NCBI GenBank assembly: GCA_903885885.1
Contig: CAISKJ010000415.1
Span: 1-5,706 of the forward strand
Reading direction: 5' to 3'
Origin: an uncultured delta proteobacterium
GTDB taxonomy: Bacteria > Myxococcota_A > Polyangia > Polyangiales > Ga0077539
DNA length: 5,706 nucleotides
In this document: piece after piece, positions 1 through 5,706 of the stretch
Layout: each line of letters starts with the position of its first letter
How positions within the stretch are numbered: the first letter of the stretch is position 1
Translations under genes and position numbers: made by a program
Notes under the pieces: generated by a model
Database searches by the model: none
Told to the model about the DNA's origin: nothing
Seen by the model: only the letters and a program-made list of their open reading frames with translations

Positions 1-2693
1 CTCTGCCCCGCGGGGCACGAGGTCGCGCAGCGGCCCGCGACGCAGGCCTCGCCCGACGCGCAGGCCGCCCCGCACGCGCCGCAGTTCAAGCGGTCCGTCG
101 CGAGGTCGCGGCACGCACCACTGCAGTTGTTCGTGCCCGCCCCGCACGTGGTCGTGCACGCACCGCCGGAGCACACCTGGCCCGCCGCACATGCGGTCCC
201 GCACGCACCGCAGTTGGCGCGGTCCGTCGCGAGGTCGCGGCACGTTCCGCTGCACGCGGTTGTGCCTGTCGCGCAGGTGACGCCGCAGGTGCCTCGAGAG
301 CACGCCGTCCCTGCAGGGCACGCATTGCCGCAGGCGCCGCAGTTGCCGTTGTCCACCGCGAGGTCGCGGCACGTCCCTGCACAGTTCGACGTACCCGATC
401 CGCAGGTCACCGCGCAGACGCCGCCCGAGCACACGGTGCCCGCGGCGCAGGCACGGCCGCACGCGCCGCAGTTGCCGTTGTCCATCGTCAGGTCGCGACA
501 GGTGCCCGCGCAGTTCGTCGTGCCCGCGCCGCAGGTGGTCGCGCAGGTGCCGCTCGCGCACAGTTGCCCCGAGGCACACCCGGCGCCGCACGCGCCACAG
601 TGGTTCGCGTCGCTCTGGAGATCGCGGCACACGCCGCCGCAGTTCGTCGTGCCTGCGCCGCAGCTCACCGTGCAAACGCCCGCGGAGCACACCTGCCCTG
701 CCGAGCACGCGCGCCCGCAGGCACCGCAATGCCCGAGGTCGCTCGCGAGGTCGCGACAGGTCCCGGAGCAGTTCGTGGTCCCAGAGCCGCAGCTCACAGC
801 ACACGCTCCCGCGGAGCACACCTGCCCCGCAGCACACGTGACGCCGCACGCGCCGCAGTTCGCGCGGTCCGTGTCCAGGTCACGGCAGCTGGTGCCGCAC
901 ACGCTCTGCCCCGCGGGGCACGAGGTCGCGCAGCGGCCCGCGACGCAGGCCTCGCCCGACGCGCAGGCCGCCCCGCACGCCCCACAGTTCAAGCGGTCCG
1001 TCGCGAGGTCGCGGCACGCCCCACCGCAGTTGTTCGTGCCCGCCCCGCACGTGGTCGTGCACGCACCGCCGGAGCATACCTGGCCCGCCGCGCATGCGGT
1101 CCCGCACGCACCGCAGTTGGCGCCGTCCGTCGCGAGGTCGCGGCACGCCCCGCGGCACGCGGTTGTGCCCGTCGCGCAGGTGACGCCGCAGGTGCCCCGA
1201 GAGCACGCCGTCCCTGCCGGGCACGCGTTGCCGCAGGCGCCGCAGTGGTCGTTGTCCGTCGCGAGGTCCCTGCACGAGCCCGAGCAGTTCGTCGTGCCGG
1301 CACCGCAGCTCGCCGCGCAGACGCCGCTAGAGCACACGGTCCCGGGCGCGCAGCGCGTCCCGCAGACCCCGCAGTTGCCATTGTCGGTGTCGAGGTCGCG
1401 ACAGGTGCCCGAACAGTTCGTCGTGCCGGCACCGCAGGTCACCGCGCAGGTTCCGCTCGCGCACAGCTGCCCCGAAGAGCACCCGGCACCGCACGCGCCG
1501 CAGTGGTTTGCGTCGCTCTGGAGATCGCGGCACACGCCGCCACAGTTCACCAACCCCGCGCCGCAGGTCACGGTGCAGGTCCCCGCGGAGCACACCTGGC
1601 CCGCCCCACACGCGCTGCCGCACGCCCCGCAGTGCGTCCGGTCGTTTGAAAGGTCCCGGCACGCGCCCGCACAACTCGTGGTCCCAGCCACGCAGGTGAG
1701 CGCGCAGTTCCCCGCGGCGCACACCATCCCCGACGCACACGCGAGACCGCACGCGCCGCAGTTCGCGGGGTCCGCGTCGAGGTCCCGGCAACTCGCGCCG
1801 CACACAGACTGCCCCACGGGGCACGACGTGACGCAGCGCCCCGCCAGGCACGCCTCTCCCGACGCGCACACCGTACCGCAAGTTCCGCAGTGCAAGCGGT
1901 CCGTCGCAACATCGCGACAGACGCCGCCGCAGTCCGTCGTGCCTGCGCCGCAGGAGGTCGTGCACGCGCCGCCGGAGCACACCTGCCCCGCCGCGCACGC
2001 GCGCCCGCAGGCCCCGCAGTGGTTGAGGTCGGTGTTCAGGTCGCGGCAGGTCCCACCACAGGGAACCGTCCCCGCGGCGCAACTCGCCGCGCAGGTGCCC
2101 CGCGTGCACGCCGTCCCCGCAGGGCACGCGTTGCCGCAGGCGCCGCAGTTGCCAGGGTCGGTCTCGAGTTCGCGGCAGATGCCCCCGCAGTCGACGGTCC
2201 CCGCGGCGCAGGTCGTCGCGCAGCGGCCTGCAGAGCACACCTGGCCCGCAGCGCACGCGCCTCCGCAGGCGCCGCAATGGTTGAGGTCGGTGTTCAGGTC
2301 GCGGCAGGTGCCGCCGCAAGGCGCCAGGCCCGCCCCGCAGCTCACAGCGCACGCCCCGCGAGAGCACACCTCGCCCGCCGCGCACGTCGCCCCGCAGCGG
2401 CCGCAGTTCCCGCGGTCGGTATCCAGGTCGCGACAGGTGCCGCCGCACGCCACGGTGCCCGTCGCGCAGGAGAGGGTGCAGCTCCCCCGCGCGCACACCT
2501 CGCCCGCCGCGCACGCGCGGCCGCAGGCCCCGCAATGGTTCACGTCGGCGTCGAGGTCGCGGCATCGGCCGCCGCAGTCCGAGAGGCCGGGCCCGCACGT
2601 CGTCGCGCACGCGCCCGCGGAGCACACCGTCCCCGCCGCGCACGCGTTGCCGCACGCCCCACAGTTCGCATTGTCCGTCGAGAAGTCTCGGCA
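1..2693 (-). repeat. Higher-order repeat: seven-unit blocks of 903 bp, three phase-matched copies
   Basis: The sequence at 1-113 recurs at 904-1016 with 2 differences, both synonymous, and recurs in diverged form from 1807, so the spacing is 903 bp twice. 903 bp is 301 codons, or seven 43-residue units. The blocks are units 8-14 (nt 2693-1791), 15-21 (1790-888) and 22-28 (887 to beyond the edge). Hand-counted protein identity of units 15-21 against 22-28, in order, is 28/43, 33/43, 40/43, 30/43, 38/43, 41/43 and 37/37. The oldest-looking block (8-14) matches the others clearly only in units 12-14. This indicates block duplication followed by uneven divergence or gene conversion. Confidence 0.88.
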
Positions 2694-3827
2694 CGCGCCG
2701 CCGCACGAGGCCGTCCCCGCGCCGCACGAGGCCGTGCACGCGCCGCCGGAGCACACGCTCCCCGCAGCGCACGCGTTACCACACGCGCCGCAGTTCCCGT
2801 TGTCCGTGGCGAGCTCGCGGCACACGCCCGCGCAGGCCGTGAAGCCCGAGCTGCACGTCGCCTGGCACGTCCCCGCCGCGCAGAGCTGCCCGGGCGCGCA
2901 GGCGTTGCCACACGCGCCGCAGTTCGCCGCGTCGTTGCGAACGTCGCGGCACCCACCCCCGCACGCCGCGAGGCCCGGGCCGCACGAGGGCGCGCACGCC
3001 CCCGCCTCGCAGGCCTCGCCGGAGCCGCAGACGTTCCCGCACGCCCCGCAGTTGCGCGCGTCGCTCGAGAGGTCTCGGCAGGAGCCCGCGCAGGCCGTCG
3101 TCCCGGCACCGCAGGTCGTCGCGCAGGCGCCCGCGGTACACACCTGCCCCGCCGCGCACGAGGTCGCGCAGGCGCCGCAATGGCGCGGGTCCGAGGCCAG
3201 TTCGGCGCAGGCCACCGCGCCCGTACCGTCACAGGCCACCTGCCCCGCGGGGCACAACACGCGACACGCGCCGCCCTCGCACGCGTAGCCCTCGGCGCAG
3301 GCGCGGCCACAGGTCCCGCAGTTGCGGCGGTCCGCGGAGAGGTCTGCGCACGCGCGCGCCACGCCGCCGTCCATGGGCGCCGCTACCGTGCACTCGCTTG
3401 TGCCGCCGCTGCACGTGAACGCGCACGCGCCCCGCGAGCACACCTGCTCGGACCCGCACCGCACCCCACAGGCCCCGCAGTTCGCAGGATCGGTATCGAG
3501 CACCGCGCACCGCAGCGCGCCCGCCGCGCCGCACAAGCTCTCGCCCGCCGTACATCCGGGCACGCACGCGCCGTTCTGGCACCCCTCGGTAGCCCCGCAC
3601 GCGTGGCCGCAGGCCCCACAGTTGGCCCGGTCCCGCGACACGTCGGCGCACCTGCCGCTACAGCGCGCCAGGGGCGTGGGACAGCCCGCGCCCCCGTCGG
3701 CCGTAAGGCCGCCGCCTCCGTCGGGACCGACCACCACAGCGCGACCCAGGCACCCCGCGAGTGCCACCAACATCACCACCACCGCCCCAAGCGGGCGGCG
3801 CCACATCTCCAGCGCGTCGCGGATCAT
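1..3827 (-). CDS. Giant cysteine-rich Stig1-like repeat lipoprotein (3' end beyond window)
   Basis: The frame opens at ATG 3827 and stays open to position 1, giving 1275 residues without a stop, so the C-terminus is missing. An in-frame TGA at 3866-3864, with no start codon between, fixes 3827 as the earliest start; Met8 (3806) is an alternative. Residues 9-26 form a basic n-region, a hydrophobic core and a lipobox (Leu-Ala-Gly-Cys26), predicting an exported lipoprotein. Residues 27-59 are a Gly/Asp-rich linker. From residue 60 come 28 Cys-rich units, typically opening Cys-Arg-Asp-Leu, with Asn/His-Cys-Gly-Ala-Cys-Gly ten residues in. I count 226 cysteines by hand, about 18% of residues. The units resemble the bacterial proteins assigned to the Stig1 family (Pfam PF04885, from plant stigma-specific proteins). 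Such myxobacterial proteins are often auto-labelled tryptophan synthase alpha chain; nothing here supports that enzyme. Inferred role: disulfide-rigid surface or periplasmic fibre or adhesin; function unknown. Confidence 0.9.
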   Translation of the reverse strand, partial: MIRDALEMWRRPLGAVVVMLVALAGCLGRAVVVGPDGGGGLTADGGAGCPTPLARCSGRCADVSRDRANCGACGHACGATEGCQNGACVPGCTAGESLCGAAGALRCAVLDTDPANCGACGVRCGSEQVCSRGACAFTCSGGTSECTVAAPMDGGVARACADLSADRRNCGTCGRACAEGYACEGGACRVLCPAGQVACDGTGAVACAELASDPRHCGACATSCAAGQVCTAGACATTCGAGTTACAGSCRDLSSDARNCGACGNVCGSGEACEAGACAPSCGPGLAACGGGCRDVRNDAANCGACGNACAPGQLCAAGTCQATCSSGFTACAGVCRELATDNGNCGACGNACAAGSVCSGGACTASCGAGTASCGGACRDFSTDNANCGACGNACAAGTVCSAGACATTCGPGLSDCGGRCRDLDADVNHCGACGRACAAGEVCARGSCTLSCATGTVACGGTCRDLDTDRGNCGRCGATCAAGEVCSRGACAVSCGAGLAPCGGTCRDLNTDLNHCGACGGACAAGQVCSAGRCATTCAAGTVDCGGICRELETDPGNCGACGNACPAGTACTRGTCAASCAAGTVPCGGTCRDLNTDLNHCGACGRACAAGQVCSGGACTTSCGAGTTDCGGVCRDVATDRLHCGTCGTVCASGEACLAGRCVTSCPVGQSVCGASCRDLDADPANCGACGLACASGMVCAAGNCALTCVAGTTSCAGACRDLSNDRTHCGACGSACGAGQVCSAGTCTVTCGAGLVNCGGVCRDLQSDANHCGACGAGCSSGQLCASGTCAVTCGAGTTNCSGTCRDLDTDNGNCGVCGTRCAPGTVCSSGVCAASCGAGTTNCSGSCRDLATDNDHCGACGNACPAGTACSRGTCGVTCATGTTACRGACRDLATDGANCGACGTACAAGQVCSGGACTTTCGAGTNNCGGACRDLATDRLNCGACGAACASGEACVAGRCATSCPAGQSVCGTSCRDLDTDRANCGACGVTCAAGQVCSAGACAVSCGSGTTNCSGTCRDLASDLGHCGACGRACSAGQVCSAGVCTVSCGAGTTNCGGVCRDLQSDANHCGACGAGCASGQLCASGTCATTCGAGTTNCAGTCRDLTMDNGNCGACGRACAAGTVCSGGVCAVTCGSGTSNCAGTCRDLAVDNGNCGACGNACPAGTACSRGTCGVTCATGTTACSGTCRDLATDRANCGACGTACAAGQVCSGGACTTTCGAGTNNCSGACRDLATDRLNCGACGAACASGEACVAGRCATSCPAGQ
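2021..2309 (-). repeat. Local two-unit duplication (258-bp spacing)
   Basis: The 31 bp at 2021-2051 recur exactly at 2279-2309, a spacing of 258 bp or two 43-residue units. They lie at the starts of units 13 (nt 2048) and 11 (nt 2306), which share the opening Cys-Arg-Asp-Leu-Asn-Thr-Asp-Leu-Asn-His-Cys. The ends of the preceding units 12 and 10 also match (Pro-Cys-Gly-Gly-Thr). This looks like a dimer-sized copying event separate from the seven-unit blocks. Confidence 0.7.
3750..3827 (-). other. Lipoprotein signal peptide with lipobox (residues 1-26)
   Basis: Residues 1-26 have the three-part layout of a type II signal peptide: Arg10-Arg11 n-region, a Val/Leu/Ala-rich core at about residues 13-24, and Leu23-Ala24-Gly25-Cys26. 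Signal peptidase II would cut before Cys26, whose codon is 3752-3750. Residue +2 is Leu, not Asp, so by the E. coli rule the protein would not be held at the inner membrane; myxobacterial sorting rules may differ. The signal is independent evidence that the minus strand is the coding strand of this repeat region. Confidence 0.8.
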
Positions 3828-4054
3828 GGAACAGGAAACTAATTCATTTCGAGGCGACCCCGATCATCAATTTGGCATCACGGCACACGGGTCGATGGTC
3901 TCTAACCTGTCGACTGCTTCCTGCGCCGAGCATCAAGTCCATTGGCTCCATTGTAGTCATGTCGTTCGTCGTGGTTGGCTTGCTGGGGGACGGAGCGGTA
4001 GCTCGGGGCCCATCGCGCCAGATCGCGTTCACTCCCCGCCGCGCAGTTGCGCCC

Positions 4055-4076
4055 ATCCGCTCCACCTCGAGCGGAT
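4055..4076 (-). other. Perfect 8-bp stem-loop in the intergenic gap
   Basis: ATCCGCTC at 4055-4062 pairs with GAGCGGAT at 4069-4076 around a 6-nt loop. It lies 164 nt past the stop codon of the 427-residue gene on the same strand. No T-run follows on either strand, so it is not a canonical intrinsic terminator. It could be an RNA 3'-end stabiliser, part of a Rho-type end, or a protein-binding palindrome. Confidence 0.4.
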
Positions 4077-4126
4077 AGGGCCTCCAATCGCCCCATCGTG
4101 AAGGCCCGATAGCCCCCCCTGCGCCA

Positions 4127-4145
4127 TCACCACGCGTAATGGTGA
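4127..4145 (-). other. 6-bp stem-loop downstream of the 427-residue gene
   Basis: TCACCA at 4127-4132 pairs with TGGTGA at 4140-4145 around a 7-nt loop. It lies about 95 nt after the stop codon of the upstream gene. It is short and lacks a T-run, so assignment as a transcript-end structure is tentative; chance occurrence is possible. Confidence 0.25.
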
Positions 4146-4239
4146 GTTTGGTCAACTTCGACAGTACGACGCCCCCTTTGCCATCGTGGTGAAAGGTCCC
4201 GTGCGCGAATGGAACGATCGCGTCGGGGGGTTCGGGGCC

Positions 4240-5523
4240 CTACGCGCCCGCGACGCGCGTGACGGCGCCGAGGGGCAGCGCCGCGATGGGGCCGTCGACC
4301 TTGCGCCCCCCGGTGATGCGCGCGACGAGCCCCTCGCAGAGTTCGAAGAGCGACGACCACGGCGGCGACTTCGCGCGCGCGCGCTGGAGCGAGGCCCCCA
4401 CGCTGCGGGTCTTGTCGCTCACGGTGACCATCACCACGCCCGTGTCACCGGGCATCACGTTGCCGTCCTGATCGTGGAGCACGTTCGCCGCGAGCATGAG
4501 CGCGCGGATCTGCCGCTCGACATCGGCCGCGGTGCGCGCCGTGTACACCCACGACTCACGCGGCGTGCGCGTGGCGTCGAAGCGCTTGTGTCGCACCTCG
4601 AGGGCCCCGTGCGGGCGCACGATGAAGAGGTCAGACACGACGTCGCCGCGATCGACCTGCAAGAAGGTCAGGGTGAAGACGAGCGCCGGGGTCGGACGCG
4701 CGAGGAGCTGCATGTTCGCGCGCGCAGGCGGCGACACGGCGGAGCCGTCGAAGAGCCACGGCGCGAGACCTCCGCTTGCGGGCACGCGGAGCCCCCACGA
4801 CGCGCCGACGGCGCACACGGCGAGCACGCTCCAGAGGCTCAGATCGTTCGTGGCGCCGTCGCCCGAGGTGAGCGACGCGAGGGCCGCGGGGGTGGCCTTG
4901 TCCCACTGCTCGACGTGCGGTCCTTCGGGGATCGTCCACGGCGCTTCGCGCCCTAGCACCTTGTCGAAGAAGCCTCGCTTCGCGCTGTCTTGAAAGGCCG
5001 TGAGGTCGAAGGCGTCGAGCATCCGGCACACGTGGAACGCCGTCGATTCGCGGCCGTTGGGGAGCGTCTCGGCGGTGGCCATCGCCGACTCGTGGCGGCT
5101 CTCCCACGGCGCCGCGGTGTCGAAGGCCGCGAGCGTCGACGCGAGGCGCGTGTACGGCACCACCGTGGCCACACCGTTCGGGAGGCGCGCGTGAGGGTCG
5201 AGCGCCGTGATGGCATCGAGCGCCGCCTCGTCGCCCGTCACCCGCGCCGCCGCATACGCCGCGAGCCAGTGGATCGCCGCGATGAAATCCCCAGGCTCTC
5301 CGACGGTGAGCGCGCGACCGTCGACCTTCGTCTCGACGGACGTTGCCTTCGTCTTCGCTTCGCAGAGCGCAGCGCCGATGCGCGCCACCCGTTGCAGCTC
5401 GGAGAGCGACTTCGACTTCGGAGCTCCGCTTCGCAGCGCCGCTGTCGCGTTCGAAATGACCTTCGCGTACGCGTCGCAGGCCCGCTCGCCGCCCGCCCTG
5501 AGATCCGAGTCGTCGCCGTTCAT
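4240..5523 (-). CDS. Hypothetical protein, 427 residues, unknown function
   Basis: The frame runs from ATG 5523 to the TAG at 4242-4240. An in-frame TGA lies a few codons upstream with no other start between, so the start is well fixed, and a GAGGG sits 3 nt before it. Third positions are strongly G/C, as expected for a real gene here. I do not recognise the family. There is no signal peptide or lipobox; one moderately hydrophobic stretch (about residues 228-247, with Trp231 and Trp243) is more likely buried core than a membrane helix. Residues 10-110 look mainly helical and Ala-rich. Residues 278-302 and 360-370 look like beta strands, flanking a helix at about 332-348. The C-terminal 110 residues, with Pro-Pro-Trp at 387-389 followed by a helix, look like a separate small alpha/beta domain. 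Probably cytoplasmic. The next gene on this strand is 412 bp away, so co-transcription is unproven. Confidence 0.85.
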   Translation of the reverse strand: MNGDDSDLRAGGERACDAYAKVISNATAALRSGAPKSKSLSELQRVARIGAALCEAKTKATSVETKVDGRALTVGEPGDFIAAIHWLAAYAAARVTGDEAALDAITALDPHARLPNGVATVVPYTRLASTLAAFDTAAPWESRHESAMATAETLPNGRESTAFHVCRMLDAFDLTAFQDSAKRGFFDKVLGREAPWTIPEGPHVEQWDKATPAALASLTSGDGATNDLSLWSVLAVCAVGASWGLRVPASGGLAPWLFDGSAVSPPARANMQLLARPTPALVFTLTFLQVDRGDVVSDLFIVRPHGALEVRHKRFDATRTPRESWVYTARTAADVERQIRALMLAANVLHDQDGNVMPGDTGVVMVTVSDKTRSVGASLQRARAKSPPWSSLFELCEGLVARITGGRKVDGPIAALPLGAVTRVAGA

Positions 5524-5526
5524 GCA

Positions 5527-5531
5527 CCCTC
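5527..5531 (-). promoter_or_regulatory. Ribosome binding site of the 427-residue gene
   Basis: Reading the minus strand, GAGGG is followed by three bases and then ATG 5523. The spacing is short but the purine run matches the anti-Shine-Dalgarno sequence. Together with the upstream in-frame stop it supports the chosen start. Confidence 0.5.
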
Positions 5532-5638
5532 GGTATCAACCCTCGACGAGGACCGTCAAACGCATTGAGCACGGCGCCGTGCGTCGGCCACGACAGCGAG
5601 GGGGGAGTCGTACCGCGAGCGTGGACAGAATGGATAGC

Positions 5639-5706
5639 GATTTGGCGAAGCGCCAACGCGGGGCGGGTGACAGCCCACGAGCCCGTCTCAGGCGCTTCGC
5701 CAAGTC
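5639..5706. repeat. 16-bp inverted repeat, 36-bp spacer, at the window edge
   Basis: Positions 5639-5654 (GATTTGGCGAAGCGCC) are the reverse complement of 5691-5706 with a single mismatch (T5641 against G5704), a G-U pair in plus-strand RNA. The left arm is itself a small hairpin: TTGGCG, loop AAG, CGCCAA at 5642-5656; the right arm contains GGCG-CTT-CGCC. It lies 116 bp upstream of the 427-residue gene and has no T-run after either arm. It may be a bidirectional transcript end for a gene to the right, a regulator-binding palindrome, or a dispersed palindromic element. The right arm touches the edge, so the pairing may extend further. Confidence 0.6.

Larger units (their letters stand above)
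1..3650 (-). repeat. Tandem array of 28 Cys-rich 43-residue (129-bp) units
   Basis: Unit 1 starts at residue 60 (nt 3650). Units 1 to 3 are 47, 53 and 47 residues and look older or specialised: they start Cys-Ala rather than Cys-Arg, and unit 2 carries a 13-residue tail after its last cysteine. From unit 4 (nt 3209) to unit 27 every unit is exactly 43 residues; unit 28 starts at nt 113 and is cut by the window after 37 residues. Cysteine spacing is C-x9-C-x2-C-x3-C-x5-C-x4-C-x3-C-x6-C, then x3 to the next unit. Eight cysteines per unit would allow four disulfides, but the pairing cannot be read from sequence. Asp at unit position 7 is present in all 28 units, and position 10 is always Asn or His. 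Confidence 0.93.
3828..4239. other. Intergenic region, no convincing gene
   Basis: This 412-bp gap separates two minus-strand genes and should hold the 3' end of the upstream transcript and the promoter of the repeat lipoprotein gene. It is less GC-rich by eye than its neighbours. The longest minus-strand open frame inside it (4155 to 3844, TTG start, 103 codons) has mixed third positions, unlike the near-saturated G/C third positions of the flanking genes, no good ribosome binding site and no recognisable motif, so I read the gap as non-coding. Two small hairpins are listed separately. No tRNA, insertion sequence or riboswitch was recognised. Confidence 0.7.

Noticed and set aside
1327..2772. 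Minus-strand 481-codon Arg/Gly-rich frame and similar frames at 880-1275, 2540-3310 and 2776-3180
   Set aside because: These are off-frame readings of the repeat gene; Arg/Gly/Leu or Arg/Ala runs are typical for shifted frames in high-GC DNA. None has its own start signal.
127..3288. Plus-strand 1053-codon open frame as a real gene
   Set aside because: It starts at TTG without a ribosome binding site, inside a longer stop-free frame running in from the left edge, and its Pro/His/Ala repeats are the exact antisense of the Cys-rich units. The minus frame has a lipoprotein signal and a recognisable repeat family.
3340..3400. Possible frameshift in the repeat gene between units 2 and 3
   Set aside because: A first reading seemed to change frame here, but recounting the CGCGCGCGCC run at 3351-3360 restored one continuous frame through the 13-residue insert.
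1..3650. CRISPR array or DNA-level satellite
   Set aside because: The 129-bp periodicity has no constant repeat with unrelated spacers; variation is concentrated between fixed cysteine codons, so it is a protein-coding repeat.
3842..3870. Candidate promoter TTGATG - 17 bp - ATGAAT upstream of the repeat gene
   Set aside because: The -10 box matches only three of six consensus bases, and the start of transcription would fall almost on the start codon. Possible for a leaderless message, but not strong enough to annotate.
3844..4155. 103-codon minus-strand frame in the intergenic gap
   Set aside because: TTG start, weak ribosome binding site, third positions far less GC-rich than in the neighbouring genes, and no motif or recognisable similarity.
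4186..4956. Plus-strand 256-codon frame opposite the 427-residue gene
   Set aside because: Arg/His/Ala-rich antisense shadow; the minus frame is longer, has a fixed start with a ribosome binding site and a balanced, protein-like composition.
5533..5559. Candidate promoter TTGACG - 15 bp - TGATAC upstream of the 427-residue gene
   Set aside because: The spacer is too short, the -10 box is poor, and the position would leave no room for the ribosome binding site in the transcript.
4631..5656. Minus-strand 341-codon frame overlapping the 427-residue gene
   Set aside because: Arg/Gly-rich shifted-frame translation of the same DNA, with composition unlike a folded protein.

Overview
The window is high-GC DNA with two minus-strand genes. 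A long, cysteine-rich Stig1-like repeat lipoprotein beside a lineage-specific hypothetical gene suggests a myxobacterium (Myxococcota, perhaps Polyangiales such as Sandaracinus, Labilithrix or Sorangium relatives). That placement is inference from protein style; no marker gene is present.

Layout. Positions 1-3827 (minus) hold the first 1275 codons of a giant gene that runs off the left edge. It encodes a predicted lipoprotein signal (Cys26 lipobox), a short Gly/Asp-rich linker, and then 28 consecutive Cys-rich units. Units 4 to 27 are all exactly 43 residues with the same eight-cysteine spacing. Over this array lies a second level of order: blocks of seven units (903 bp) have been duplicated, so positions 1, 904 and 1807 begin three phase-matched copies. 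Positions 3828-4239 are a non-coding gap with mixed codon-position composition and two small hairpins. Positions 4240-5523 (minus) encode a 427-residue protein of unknown function, probably cytoplasmic. Positions 5524-5706 are non-coding and end in a 16-bp inverted repeat at the window edge.

The longest complete open frame is on the plus strand (ending at 3288). It is an antisense shadow of the repeat gene: its codons share the wobble position with the real gene, and its His/Pro/Ala-rich translation is the complement of Cys/Gly/Ala codons.

The two genes point the same way but are separated by 412 bp, so a shared operon is doubtful and no functional link is evident. The point of most interest is the repeat gene: a cell-surface, disulfide-rich array growing by unit-exact and block-exact duplication.
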